Assembly: GCA_050008495.1 (NCBI GenBank)
Contig: JBEKMN010000058.1
Location: 1 to 64,000 of the forward strand
Origin: CAVROP01 sp050008495
GTDB lineage: Bacteria; Acidobacteriota; Terriglobia; UBA7540
Reading direction: 5' to 3'
Length of the DNA: 64,000 nucleotides
Part shown: piece by piece, positions 34,390 through 43,085 of the stretch
How the letters are laid out: each line of letters starts with the position of its first letter
How positions within the stretch are numbered: the first letter of the stretch is position 1
Made by a program: the position numbers and the translations under genes
Notes under the pieces: model-generated
Told to the model about the DNA's origin: nothing
Database searches by the model: none
The model's input: the letters and a program-made list of their open reading frames with translations, nothing else

Positions 34390-36012
34390 ATGAAGATCCA
34401 ATTAACTGTATTGTTATTTGCCCTACTTATCCCCGTCGCATTGTTCGTGATCGGCCTGAAGAGTATTGGCATGAGCGCGGAGCAGAAGATCAGGCCGGCG
34501 CTTGTAGCGGGAGGCTTCTACCCTGCCGACCCGAACGAATTGGGAAAGATGATCGACGGTTTTCTCGCGCAGGCTTCGCCCCAGAAACTGGACGGCAGCC
34601 TGGTGGCGCTGATCTGTCCTCACGCGGGCTACCAATTCTCCGGCGGCGTGGCAGCTTACTCCTATGTCCAGCTTAAAGGACGGAGCTACGACCGAGTGGT
34701 AGTGCTCGCCCCGTCGCATTACGAGTCGTTTCCCTTCTCCTCCATCTACGACGGAGACGCTTACCATACGCCGTTGGGCGACGTTCCGGTGGACCACGAC
34801 TTTGCCGCCCGGCTCGTCAAGCTGAGCTCGTCAATCAAAATCTCGGACCGCGGACACGGCCCGGTGAATGTGCGAGGCCAACAGTACGGCGAGCACGCTC
34901 TCGAGGATCAACTGCCGTTCCTTCAGCGCGTGCTGGGACAGTTCAAGATGGTGCCCATCGTGATGGGCGACATCAGTTACGACAACTGCCGCGCCCTGGG
35001 GATCGCTCTCGCCAAAGCCGTACAAGGCACCAACACGCTCATCCTGGTCAGCTCCGATCTGTCCCATTACCACACTTACGATGACGCAGAGCGGATGGAC
35101 CACCAGATCTTGAAGACCATCCAGGATTGGGATTACCTGACTCTCTCCCAAAACCTCGAGCGGAACCTCTGGAACGGTCCTTGCGGCGGCGGGCCCATCA
35201 TCGCAGCCATGATTGCAGCGGAGCACTTGGGCGCCCATCACGCGCGACTCCTCAAATACGCCAATTCGGGCGACGTTACGGGAGACAAGAGCCGCGTGGT
35301 CGGTTACGGAGCCCTGGCGATCACGGCTGACAATGAGAAGGAGAACAAGAAGCACGGCCACAAGAACGCGGAGTTCTCCCTCACCCCCGCCGAAAAAGAG
35401 GAGTTGCTGAGAATTGCCCGCCAGTCCGTGGAAGTCGCGGTGCGGGAGAAGAAGATCCTGCCCGTACCCGACAATGAGCCGGAAGCGCTCCGTGATGCGC
35501 GTGGCGCCTTCGTGACCTTGAAGGAGCACGGAGATTTGCGCGGCTGTATTGGCTATATGTCCCCGGTTAAACCCCTTGCCGAAACGGTCCGGGATGTGGC
35601 CGCCTTCGCGGCTCTCGAGGACCGGCGCTTCCGCCCCGTCAATTCCGACGAACTGCCGCTGCTGGAGTACGAGATCTCGGTGCTTTCCCCGCTGCGCAAA
35701 GTCGAAGACATCAACCAGATTCATGTAGGCCAACATGGCTTGCTGATCCGCAAGGGAGAGAATGAGGGCGTGCTGCTTCCCCAGGTGCCCACGGAAGAAG
35801 GCTGGGATCGGAAGACATTCCTGGAACAGGTGTGCGTCAAGGCGGGCCTGCCCCAGCAGGCCTGGAAAGATGACGACGCCGACCTGTTCATGTTTACGGC
35901 CCTGGTATTTGGCGAGCCGCACAATCCTAAAGCGCCCGCGATTGATGAGCCCTCAGCTCAAAAGCCGCCAGGATTGCAAGCGCCGCCGGCCCCAGGTTCA
36001 CCACGGCCATGA
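34390..36012 (+). CDS. MEMO-AMMECR1 fusion (AmmeMemoRadiSam proteins B and A) with membrane anchor
   Basis: 540 residues. An N-terminal hydrophobic segment (LTVLLFALLIPVALFVIGL) is followed by a MEMO domain (RPALVAGGFYPADPNEL, CPHAGYQFSGGVAAYSY with His78, SSDLSHYHTYDDAE) of the extradiol-dioxygenase-like fold. From about residue 335 comes an AMMECR1 domain with the hallmark LRGCIGY at 383-389. The three-gene AmmeMemoRadiSam set is widespread; its function is unsettled. The radical SAM member is not in this window. The C-terminal tail is proline-rich and its last 86 bases overlap the converging gene. Confidence 0.9.
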   Translation: MKIQLTVLLFALLIPVALFVIGLKSIGMSAEQKIRPALVAGGFYPADPNELGKMIDGFLAQASPQKLDGSLVALICPHAGYQFSGGVAAYSYVQLKGRSYDRVVVLAPSHYESFPFSSIYDGDAYHTPLGDVPVDHDFAARLVKLSSSIKISDRGHGPVNVRGQQYGEHALEDQLPFLQRVLGQFKMVPIVMGDISYDNCRALGIALAKAVQGTNTLILVSSDLSHYHTYDDAERMDHQILKTIQDWDYLTLSQNLERNLWNGPCGGGPIIAAMIAAEHLGAHHARLLKYANSGDVTGDKSRVVGYGALAITADNEKENKKHGHKNAEFSLTPAEKEELLRIARQSVEVAVREKKILPVPDNEPEALRDARGAFVTLKEHGDLRGCIGYMSPVKPLAETVRDVAAFAALEDRRFRPVNSDELPLLEYEISVLSPLRKVEDINQIHVGQHGLLIRKGENEGVLLPQVPTEEGWDRKTFLEQVCVKAGLPQQAWKDDDADLFMFTALVFGEPHNPKAPAIDEPSAQKPPGLQAPPAPGSPRP

Positions 36013-38488
36013 GAATGGCGGCTCGCAAAAAGCCATAAACCGGGAGCAGGTAGGCGCTCAGCGCCACCGCTCCCAGGCACGCCCCAAGCAGATCGAGTCC
36101 ATAGAGTATTCCAGGGTTGCCCAACTCCTGAGCACTCGCTGGCGAAGCCTTGTTCCCCTCCTCGCTGAGGAGGCGCATGAGGGGTGGTGACGCGGAGAAG
36201 TAAAGGCGGCTCGCTAAGGGGAACTGGAATCCGCCCATCAGACCGGCCATCAGAGCCAGCATGGGGAAAACCATGGGGTTGAGGGTGAGAAGCGCCCGCA
36301 GACTTTTGACGCTCGCCAGCAGAACGAACAACGCGTAGAGGAGAAGAGGCGCTGCCGCCGCCAGAAGTTGCAGCAGTGCGAGCATCCCGTATTCCCTTCC
36401 TTGGCTAAGGACGGGGTTGGGGGGTGGTTGGTCAGGACGTGGGCGCTGATATCCCCCAGCACCCACGGTCGTACGGGCGGTTCGCGAACCGCCCCTACGC
36501 GCCCTTGTTTCCCTTAGGGCCAACCATGCTCCGCCCGCCATCCCCACCATGAAGAGAGCTACCAGAATGGCCAGTTGCTGGTAAACGTATCCGTAGAGGG
36601 CTTGAAACCCGAGCAGGAGGAGAACTTCGAGGCCAAGCAGCGTGAACCCCATCGCCGCCACACAGAACCCCAGCGTGGCGCGATAGGCGTGCGGCAGTCT
36701 TCCTACATCACGATCACGAGGCGGCGTGCCATCGCCGCTGCCGCCATGCCGCGCCACGCCGAGGCGTTCGCACAGCCCCGACGCGACCGTTAGGATCAAC
36801 AGGCCAAGAAACGCGGCGACCGCGGCCGCGCCGAATCTCAGAGCCGCCAGCCATTCCAGTAAATCGCGCCAGCGCGAGTGAAATCGCGAACTCCATAGGG
36901 CCACGTCGAAATAGTAGGCAATGGGAGAGAAGTCCCGGTTAATGGGGGTGGCGGCCGTTGGCTCGATCTGCCGATCGAGATCCTGCATGCGATCCGGCGA
37001 CATCTGGAAGGGAACGTAATACTCGCGAAAATACTGCGTGTGGATGCGGCGCTCGTGCAGCCGGGTCATCAATCGAGAGGCATCTCGGGTAAGTGTGCCC
37101 CCTCGATTTGAAACCAGAAAGTGAATCGTCTCTCCTGGAATGGCAACCACTTGTGGGAATACCGAGCGCAGCGTCTTTGCGAGGCACCTCAAGAGGTCCG
37201 CAAGATCCTGGCTGATGTAATTCTCCGCCCCGGTCACCTGAAAGGACAGAACCCCGCCGGGGTTGAGCTTCTCCGCGGCCTCGCGGAAAAACTCCTGGGT
37301 GTAAAAGCGGTTCAGTTGGGCGGTAAAGGGGTCAGGCAAGTTGATGATGATGACGTCGAACTTGGTTTTGCTGGTCTTGAGGAACAACCGGCCATCCATG
37401 GGGTGAACGAACACGCGAGGATCGCTGCGCACAGGCGTCCAGGCTTGAGCAAAGTGGCGCTCGGCGACGCCCAGGATGGCAGGGTCCAATTCGACGTAGT
37501 CGACCCGTTCGAGGCTGGAGTATTGCAGAGCTTGCGCCAGGCTGCCGTTGATTCCTCCGCCAATCAGCAGCAGCGAGTGGGGAGCGGCGTGTTCGAGAAG
37601 TGCAAAGTGTGCTGCCTCTTCGGCCGCTGAGGGGTCCGGCACGGTGAGTATCCTCAACCCGTTCTCGAAAAGGCTGTGGCTTTCGCTTGTCCCCACCAGC
37701 GCCAGATTGCCATAGACAGAATTCCGGGATTCCACGAGGCTGAAGCCGCGCCACAGCAGCGCCAGCGATTGGGCCTCGAGCCGGCGCGCGGCGCGCGGGA
37801 TGAAGAGGGCAGCAACGAGAAGCAGCGCCAGCAGGGTACGGCGATAGACCGGCGTGTGCACGCCGATCCATGCCGCGGCCAGCAGGTTGAGCAGGGCCAC
37901 GCAGGCGGCCATTTCGAAGGAGGTGAAATGGCGGATCAAAATCAGGCTTGCCAGTATTCCTCCCAAGCCCGATCCCGCAGCCTCGAACAGGTAAACCGAA
38001 CTCGCCGCGGAGGCCGTTGAGCTGCGCGTTTCCTCGCTGCACAGCCTGCTGCCCGCAGCAAACAGGCTCCCCGAGAGCAGGCAGAAGAGACTGAGTGTTA
38101 TCAAGGAAGTGAGGAACATCGGCGCCGGGCCCAGGATTTCTCCAGGGACGGATTCCAGCATGGGCCGGCTGGCGCGTACCGCAAAAACGGTCAGCGGGAA
38201 TACTCCGCCGAGCAGGGTTTCCAGACTGGCCACAACTTTCCGCGAATCGCGCCAGCGCCCTGAAACCCGGCCTGACAAGCTCGAGCCAATGGCCGTCCAA
38301 AGCAGCCAGCACGCGAGTATGATGCCGAGAGAAATCTCGTTGCCGTAAAAGACCACGATCAACTCGCGCATCAGAACAATCTGCGCGGCGACAGAAGTAA
38401 ACCCAATGAGGGATAAGATGCATTGCAGTTGGGGCGAGACTTTACCCTCTCCTCGGTGCCCAACATCGAATGTGGGTTGGTTGCTCAC
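35927..38488 (-). CDS. Membrane spermidine-synthase-like protein carrying repeat-derived inserts
   Basis: 853 residues. Several N-terminal membrane helices (FTSVAAQIVLMRELIVVFYG onwards) precede a SpeE-like methyltransferase-fold domain with HSLLLIGGGINGSLAQALQ and VDYVELDPAILGVAERHFAQ around residues 300-335, then DVIIINLPDPFTAQLNRFYT. More helices follow. Such fused proteins are probably not polyamine enzymes. The start is GTG at 38488 with no Shine-Dalgarno; ATGs downstream are possible. Repeat-derived peptides occupy about residues 664-700 and 767-780 (see 36391-36497 and 36150-36190). It overlaps the MEMO-AMMECR1 gene tail to tail. Confidence 0.78.
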   Translation of the reverse strand: MSNQPTFDVGHRGEGKVSPQLQCILSLIGFTSVAAQIVLMRELIVVFYGNEISLGIILACWLLWTAIGSSLSGRVSGRWRDSRKVVASLETLLGGVFPLTVFAVRASRPMLESVPGEILGPAPMFLTSLITLSLFCLLSGSLFAAGSRLCSEETRSSTASAASSVYLFEAAGSGLGGILASLILIRHFTSFEMAACVALLNLLAAAWIGVHTPVYRRTLLALLLVAALFIPRAARRLEAQSLALLWRGFSLVESRNSVYGNLALVGTSESHSLFENGLRILTVPDPSAAEEAAHFALLEHAAPHSLLLIGGGINGSLAQALQYSSLERVDYVELDPAILGVAERHFAQAWTPVRSDPRVFVHPMDGRLFLKTSKTKFDVIIINLPDPFTAQLNRFYTQEFFREAAEKLNPGGVLSFQVTGAENYISQDLADLLRCLAKTLRSVFPQVVAIPGETIHFLVSNRGGTLTRDASRLMTRLHERRIHTQYFREYYVPFQMSPDRMQDLDRQIEPTAATPINRDFSPIAYYFDVALWSSRFHSRWRDLLEWLAALRFGAAAVAAFLGLLILTVASGLCERLGVARHGGSGDGTPPRDRDVGRLPHAYRATLGFCVAAMGFTLLGLEVLLLLGFQALYGYVYQQLAILVALFMVGMAGGAWLALRETRARRGGSRTARTTVGAGGYQRPRPDQPPPNPVLSQGREYGMLALLQLLAAAAPLLLYALFVLLASVKSLRALLTLNPMVFPMLALMAGLMGGFQFPLASRLYFSASPPLMRLLSEEGNKASPASAQELGNPGILYGLDLLGACLGAVALSAYLLPVYGFLRAAILMAVVNLGPAALAILAAFELRAHQSRAL
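36150..36190. repeat. CCCCTCCTCGCTGAGGAGG element inside the spermidine-synthase-like gene
   Basis: CCTCCTCGCTGAGGAGG hairpin followed by GGGGTGGTGA. Similar to the family member at 36391. Translated as LSEEGNKASPAS-type sequence in the host protein. Confidence 0.55.
36391..36497. repeat. Two adjacent repeat elements inside the spermidine-synthase-like gene
   Basis: 36391-36440 is a CCTTCCTTGGCTAAGGACGG element followed by GGGTTGGGGGGTGGTTGG. 36475-36494 is a perfect 20-bp palindrome (GGGCGGTTCGCGAACCGCCC) flanked by GTAC and CCTAC. Both are in frame and encode PPPNPVLSQG and AGGYQRPRP-type peptide. Confidence 0.75.
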
Positions 38489-38672
38489 CAGCGTTGCGCC
38501 ATGGCAATACTACCGCCAAAGCCGCCATCGGCGCAAAGCACAGGGTCAGGCTTCAGGAGTCTGCAGGAAGAACTGCGCAGGCCGGCTGCCGCATCAGGCC
38601 ACTGTACTTCGGGGTCTGCGCCAGCGGGCTGTGATCCTAAGGGGCGGGGTAACTTGACTGGCGGGGAGGGGA

Positions 38673-38701
38673 TTGACAAATCGCTGTACAGACCGTATAA
38701 A
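38673..38701 (+). promoter_or_regulatory. Consensus promoter of the toxin-antitoxin operon
   Basis: TTGACA at 38673-38678, 17-base spacer, TATAAA at 38696-38701. Expected initiation (about 38708) coincides with the antitoxin ATG, so the transcript may be leaderless. TGTACA at 38686-38691 in the spacer is a small palindrome. Confidence 0.7.
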
Positions 38702-38707
38702 GGCTCT

Positions 38708-38986
38708 ATGAAGACTCTTACGATAACGGATGCAAAGAAGAATCTGAGCCGCTGGCTCGACGCTGCGGCCCGCGGACAGGACATCGGGATTGTCCGCGGG
38801 GCCGAAATCATTGCTCTGCGCAGGGTCGACGTGGAATCCACCGATTATGCGCAACGCGAATACGCGGCGACGCCAGAGCAAATTACGGCGTTTGCGGCGG
38901 CCACCGATAAACGCTATCGCCGGCTCAAGCGGTCGGGGAAATTGGTGACCGTCACCACCGAGCAACTGAGGAACCTGCTTGAGTAA
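38708..38986 (+). CDS. Phd/YefM-family antitoxin
   Basis: 92 residues with the antitoxin opening MKTLTITDAKKNLSRWLDAAARG, then IVRGAEIIALRRVD; the C-terminal part is charged and would wrap the toxin. Antitoxins of this family also repress their own operon. AAAGG is five bases before the ATG, within the -10 region. Eight-base overlap with the toxin gene. Confidence 0.85.
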   Translation: MKTLTITDAKKNLSRWLDAAARGQDIGIVRGAEIIALRRVDVESTDYAQREYAATPEQITAFAAATDKRYRRLKRSGKLVTVTTEQLRNLLE

Positions 38987-39269
38987 GCTTCTGTCTATTG
39001 ACCCCGCAGTGTTACGACGCCTACAGAGCCTGCCGAAGAACGAACGGGCTGAGTGCCTGTTAGCGCTGTGCGAGTTACCCGAGACCTTTGGCCGCCCGCA
39101 TCTGCACAGCGGCTTGGGGATTCGTAAATTGGGCGACAAGATTTTCGAGTGCCGTGGCAATGCTTCGTTGCGCTTCAACTTTCAGGACCGGCCGTCCGAC
39201 TTGTTCGTCTCTTTCCTGGGCAATCATGACGAGGTCAAAGCCGTGCTCCAAAACCGCAGGTATCGCTGA
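38979..39269 (+). CDS. Toxin of the type II pair (RelE/ParE-like)
   Basis: 96 residues. The TTG start at 38979 overlaps the antitoxin stop, with GAGG eight bases upstream. KLGDKIFECRGNASLRFNF and SFLGNHDEVKAVLQNRRYR resemble RelE/HigB-type mRNA interferase cores (beta sheet with basic C-terminus). Assigned from position plus these features. Basic residues near the end would contact RNA. Confidence 0.7.
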   Translation: MSKLLSIDPAVLRRLQSLPKNERAECLLALCELPETFGRPHLHSGLGIRKLGDKIFECRGNASLRFNFQDRPSDLFVSFLGNHDEVKAVLQNRRYR

Positions 39270-39599
39270 GACGAGCGACTGGCGCAGGCATCCAGAAAGC
39301 GCCGTGCGCACCTGCGTGACGGTCATTGGGAGAAACCCGGAAGCGGTGGAAAACGAGCTCATGAATAAGCCGTGACACGCGAAAGGAATTCGTCGCTTGA
39401 TGGGCGTGGCTTGATGACTTACTAATTTCTGCGGCGTTTGACTTCACTGGGGCGGTCGGCTAACCTGAATTGTCAGGGTTAATCCTTCCGGCGCGCCATG
39501 GCTTGCTGGAATTGAGGTTGGGAGCGCAAACGAACCGCGGAGATTCTTCGGCCCGGAGAACGGGGCCTCAGAGTGACATTAGTTCGAAGTAGCGTAGAA
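39270..39599. other. Spacer between toxin gene and cysteine desulfurase gene
   Basis: Weak promoter candidate TTGACT (39438-39443), 17-base spacer, TAACCT (39461-39466). The sequence from about 39270 to 39375 is open in one frame and ends VIGRNPEAVENELMNKP, but no start or family supports a gene. No RNA gene seen. Confidence 0.35.
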
Positions 39600-40778
39600 A
39601 TGTTGAGAAGAGTCTATCTGGACAACAACGCAACGACGCCGCTGGCGCCGGAAGTCTTTGAGGCGATGAAGCCTTACCTGCTCGAGGATTATGGCAACGC
39701 CTCTTCGATCCATTGGTTTGGGCAACGGGCCAAGAACGCCGTCGAGAAGGCTCGCCAGCAGGTCGCAAAGCTGCTGAATGCGCGGCCTGGCGAAGTGATT
39801 TTTACAAGCGGGGGAACAGAGGCGGACAATGCTGCGATCTTCGGCATCGTCCAGGCAGCCCGTGTGGCAAACCCGCACATTATCACCACGAGCATTGAAC
39901 ACCACGCGGTCCTCAACACGGCGCAGGCGCTTGAAAAGCAGGGTGTCGGTGTGACTTACCTCGGTGTGGGTGCAGGCGGCGTGGTCGACCCGGCGGCCGT
40001 ACGAAGCGCCATTCGGCCTGAGACCGTGCTGATTTCCATCATGCACGCGAACAACGAAATCGGCACGATCCAGCCGCTGGAAGATATTGGGGCCATTGCC
40101 CGCGAGCGCGATATCTATTTCCACACCGACGCGGTTCAGTCAGCGGGCAAGATTCCCATCGATATCGAGAAGCTGGGCGTCGACCTGCTTTCCCTTTCCG
40201 CGCACAAGTTGAACGGCCCGAAGGGCGTGGGTGCGATGTACATTCGCAGGGGCACTACCCTCAGGCCGCTTCTTTACGGAGGCCATCACGAGCGCGACCG
40301 CCGTCCCGGTACTGAAAACGTGCCGGGAATCGTCGGACTGGGAATGGCGGCGGAACTGGCCTGGGCTCACCTTGACGAATATGGGCAGCGTGTGGCGGCC
40401 TTGCGCGATCGCCTGGAGCGAGGCGTACTCGAATTGGTCCCGCAAGTCGCCGTAAACGGCGATCCACAGCGGCGGCTCCCCAACACCAGCAACCTTTGCT
40501 TCGAATGCGTCGAAGGCGAAGGCTTCGTCATCGCCATGGATTTGAAAGGCTTTGCATGCTCCACTGGGGCGGCATGTTCCTCCGGGTCGGTCGAGCCGTC
40601 GCACGTTCTCTCCGCTATCGGCTGTACGCCGGAGCAGGCGCGGACGAGCATCCGGTTCAGCCTGGGCCGTTACACTACCGCCGAAGATGTCGACGCCACG
40701 CTCGCTGCTCTTCCCGCCGTCGTCGAGCGGCTCCGTGCGGTGTCGCCCCGCTACAAACCCGTAGGAGCCAGGGGTTAG
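39600..40778 (+). CDS. iscS: Cysteine desulfurase (IscS/NifS-like)
   Basis: PLP enzyme that takes sulfur from cysteine to an active-site persulfide. The 392 residues open with MLRRVYLDNNATTPLAPEVFE; the PLP lysine is in SLSAHKLNGPKGVGAMY and the nucleophilic cysteine loop in GFACSTGAACSSGSVEPSHVL. The ATG at 39600 is chosen over an upstream in-frame TTG at 39573-39575 because it gives a standard N-terminus. The next gene, mnmA, uses the same sulfur, so this enzyme likely feeds tRNA thiolation. No iscU or iscR lies nearby. Confidence 0.95.
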   Translation: MLRRVYLDNNATTPLAPEVFEAMKPYLLEDYGNASSIHWFGQRAKNAVEKARQQVAKLLNARPGEVIFTSGGTEADNAAIFGIVQAARVANPHIITTSIEHHAVLNTAQALEKQGVGVTYLGVGAGGVVDPAAVRSAIRPETVLISIMHANNEIGTIQPLEDIGAIARERDIYFHTDAVQSAGKIPIDIEKLGVDLLSLSAHKLNGPKGVGAMYIRRGTTLRPLLYGGHHERDRRPGTENVPGIVGLGMAAELAWAHLDEYGQRVAALRDRLERGVLELVPQVAVNGDPQRRLPNTSNLCFECVEGEGFVIAMDLKGFACSTGAACSSGSVEPSHVLSAIGCTPEQARTSIRFSLGRYTTAEDVDATLAALPAVVERLRAVSPRYKPVGARG

Positions 40779-40789
40779 GGCAATTCTGG

Positions 40790-40862
40790 ATTTTGGATTT
40801 TGGATTCACCTTCCCATTTTCAAGTTTCCAGTTTCCAATTTCCAATTTCGAGTTTCGAACTC
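40790..40862. repeat. TTTTGGA and TTTCCAATTTCC word repeats before mnmA
   Basis: GGATTTTGGATTTTGGATTC, then TTTCAAGTTTCCAGTTTCC, AATTTCCAATTTCGAGTTTC. Fills most of the 97-base iscS-mnmA spacer. Confidence 0.65.
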
Positions 40863-40875
40863 CGGTTTTCTTGTC

Positions 40876-42042
40876 ATGACAATCGCTGTCGCGATGAGCG
40901 GAGGCGTGGACAGTTCCACTGCTGCCGCCTTGCTGGTCGAAAAAAACTCGGATGCCAAGGTCCCCGCTGTGCGCACCCAGCCTGACTCGGTGGTCGGGCT
41001 GACGATGCAGTTGTGGAACCAGCGCCGTTTGCCGAGCTTGCAGGGCCAGGAAGGCGTGCTGAACCCGTCGGGTCACGCCAGCGGCCGCTGCTGCTCGCTG
41101 GACGATGTCTACGACGCCCGAGCTGTGGCGGAGTGCCTGGGTATCCCGCACTACGTCATCAACCTTGAACGGGCGTTCGAAGCGACGGTGGTGCGGCCGT
41201 TTGTGGAGCGTTATCAGGCCGGAGAAACCCCCATTCCGTGCAGCCTTTGCAACACGGAGATCAAGTTCGAGCGGTTCATCGCCCTCGCGCGCCAGATCGG
41301 CGCGGAGCGCATTGCCACCGGCCATTACGCGCGCCTCCGGCACGGCGAAACGACAGGCCGCATTCAACTGCTGCGCGGGGTGGACCGGAGCAAGGACCAG
41401 GCCTACTTCCTCTTTGGGCTCACCCAAGAGCAGCTCGAACGGGCCCTGTTCCCGCTCGGCGAACTCCGCAAAGAGCAAGTGCGCTCGATCACCCGCGCCA
41501 AGCGGTTGCCCATAGCTGAGAAGCCCGAAAGCCAGGAGATCTGCTTCGTTCCTTCGGGTAATTACCGCGACTTCATCGACGCCTATCTTGAGGAACAAGG
41601 CAGGAAGCCGGTGGCACGCCCGGGTGAAGTCGTCTCAACTGAGGGGCAGGTGCTCGCCGAGCACCGTGGGGTTCACCATTTCACCGTGGGTCAGAGGAAG
41701 GGTTTGGGAGTGGCCGTGGGCTCACCGCTTTATGTCGTGCAACTCGAGCCGGAAAAGAACCGAGTTATCGTCGGGCCTGAGCCGGAGCTGTTTCGCCGCA
41801 AGTTTGTGGTTCGCGACGTCAACTGGATTCGACTGGTCGCGGAGGGCGAGGCGCTCGAGGCCCACGTCAAGATTCGCCATAATCATCCCGGCGCCCCAGC
41901 CCAAGTGGAAGCGCATGGAGCCCACGAGGCTTCGATCACGTTCCACCAACCTCAGCGGGCCATCACTCCCGGGCAAGCGGCAGTTTTCTACGACGGTGAC
42001 GAAGTGGTCGGTGGCGGGTGGATTGATCGTGTTCTCGAATAA
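40876..42042 (+). CDS. mnmA: tRNA-specific 2-thiouridylase
   Basis: ATP-dependent enzyme that installs s2U34 in tRNA-Lys, Glu and Gln. The 388 residues have the PP-loop AMSGGVDSSTAAALL, the catalytic cysteine in PIPCSLCNTEIKFERF, the second cysteine in ESQEICFVPSGNYRDF, and the C-terminal HHFTVGQRKGLGVA. It receives sulfur from the desulfurase encoded upstream (directly or via Tus-type relays, none here). Confidence 0.96.
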   Translation: MTIAVAMSGGVDSSTAAALLVEKNSDAKVPAVRTQPDSVVGLTMQLWNQRRLPSLQGQEGVLNPSGHASGRCCSLDDVYDARAVAECLGIPHYVINLERAFEATVVRPFVERYQAGETPIPCSLCNTEIKFERFIALARQIGAERIATGHYARLRHGETTGRIQLLRGVDRSKDQAYFLFGLTQEQLERALFPLGELRKEQVRSITRAKRLPIAEKPESQEICFVPSGNYRDFIDAYLEEQGRKPVARPGEVVSTEGQVLAEHRGVHHFTVGQRKGLGVAVGSPLYVVQLEPEKNRVIVGPEPELFRRKFVVRDVNWIRLVAEGEALEAHVKIRHNHPGAPAQVEAHGAHEASITFHQPQRAITPGQAAVFYDGDEVVGGGWIDRVLE

Positions 42043-42178
42043 GTTGGGCGACCGTTGCGGGGTATCAGTTCTCTGCCTTCAGGCGCAAGGCTGCGTGAGA
42101 ATGCCTCTTCGAATGTCGGGAGCGCGCCAAGACCCCCGTCGCCGGGGCAGGGATCTGCCTTATTGATATTGCGGATCG

Positions 42179-42208
42179 TGCAGGGGCGCATGGCTATGCG
42201 TCCCTCTG
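42179..42208. repeat. Palindrome AGGGGCGCAT/ATGCGTCCCT
   Basis: One-mismatch inverted repeat with GGCT loop, member of the GTAGGGGCACGCC-type family. Lies between mnmA and the converging coiled-coil gene. Confidence 0.55.
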
Positions 42209-42225
42209 GATTACCGTGTGGCGCC

Positions 42226-42738
42226 TTAAATGAAAAGCTGCTCGTCCTGTGCTGCCTCGCTGACGCTGGTTGATCGCCGGCGCGAGAACAGGAACTCCAG
42301 ACCCGCCTGCATGCCTTTGATGACGGCTGAAACTTCCTGAACGGGCGCCAGCACCCCGCGCTGCACGGTTTCCGAGGTGGTTTCGATCTTTTCGACGAGA
42401 TCGGAAACCATCCGGTCCATGCGAATAACCTGCGAGCGTGACTTGTCCACAAGCTCGGCCACCAGCCTATCCACGTCGCTGGTCCGCTCGCGGAGTATCT
42501 TGCTGATGTCGGCCAAGTTCGCGGTGATCGTCCGCAAAGGTTCGCGGGCATTGACCAGGATTTCCGTGACCGATTGCGCGAGCGGGTCAAACCGCTGCTT
42601 GAAGTCTAGGCGGACAGCTTCGAGTTGGCCGGGAATTTTCCGCAGCGCCAGAAAGATCGCGACTGTCATCCCCGCCTGGATCAGGACTGCCAAGGCGACA
42701 AGGATGAGCGCGATGGTCAGCCCTGTGTTTTGCTCCAT
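42226..42738 (-). CDS. Membrane-anchored coiled-coil protein (DUF948-like)
   Basis: 170 residues: one N-terminal transmembrane helix (LTIALILVALAVLIQAGMTV), then a long amphipathic helix with repeated hydrophobic heptads (KQRFDPLAQSVTEILVNA and IRMDRMVSDLVEKIET). Resembles DUF948 proteins, which accompany YtxH general-stress proteins; the next two genes are YtxH-like. Function unknown. Confidence 0.72.
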   Translation of the reverse strand: MEQNTGLTIALILVALAVLIQAGMTVAIFLALRKIPGQLEAVRLDFKQRFDPLAQSVTEILVNAREPLRTITANLADISKILRERTSDVDRLVAELVDKSRSQVIRMDRMVSDLVEKIETTSETVQRGVLAPVQEVSAVIKGMQAGLEFLFSRRRSTSVSEAAQDEQLFI

Positions 42739-42771
42739 GGTTCGCTCACCAGTCCTTCTGCGGCCCGACTC

Positions 42772-43071
42772 TTACTTGGCCTTGGCTTTTTCTTCCTGGT
42801 AGGCTTGTTTGCCCGCTTCCAACGCTGCTGAGAGAAGTTCCTTCTGCTTGGTTACAAGGTCTTTGCCTTTCTCCACAGCGTCTTCCGCCTGGCGGCGCAA
42901 GTCGTCCGTCTTGGCCTTAACGTAGTCCCGGCCCTCTTCGGCTTTTCCGGCAATATACTCGCGAGCCTCTTTTCCAGATTTGGGAGCAAGTAGCAGGGCG
43001 GCGATTGCCCCTATACCCACACCCGCAAGAAAAAACCCCAGATTCGTTGCACCACTACTTTCATCGCTCAT
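42772..43071 (-). CDS. YtxH-domain protein
   Basis: 99 residues. The YtxH signature GVGIGAIAALLLAPKSGKEAR is at the N-terminus as a membrane segment. A charged helical tail follows (KAEEGRDYVKAKTDDLRRQAE). Small general-stress-type membrane protein. A tandem paralogue follows upstream; probably co-transcribed with it and with the coiled-coil gene. Confidence 0.85.
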   Translation of the reverse strand: MSDESSGATNLGFFLAGVGIGAIAALLLAPKSGKEAREYIAGKAEEGRDYVKAKTDDLRRQAEDAVEKGKDLVTKQKELLSAALEAGKQAYQEEKAKAK

Positions 43072-43085
43072 AGGCTACCTCCGCT

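Noticed and set aside
34831..35922. 363-codon open frame antisense to the MEMO-AMMECR1 gene
   Set aside because: Shadow frame; real gene supported by domain motifs on the other strand.
40675..41598. 307-codon open frame antisense to mnmA and iscS end
   Set aside because: Shadow frame covering two strong genes and a low-complexity spacer.
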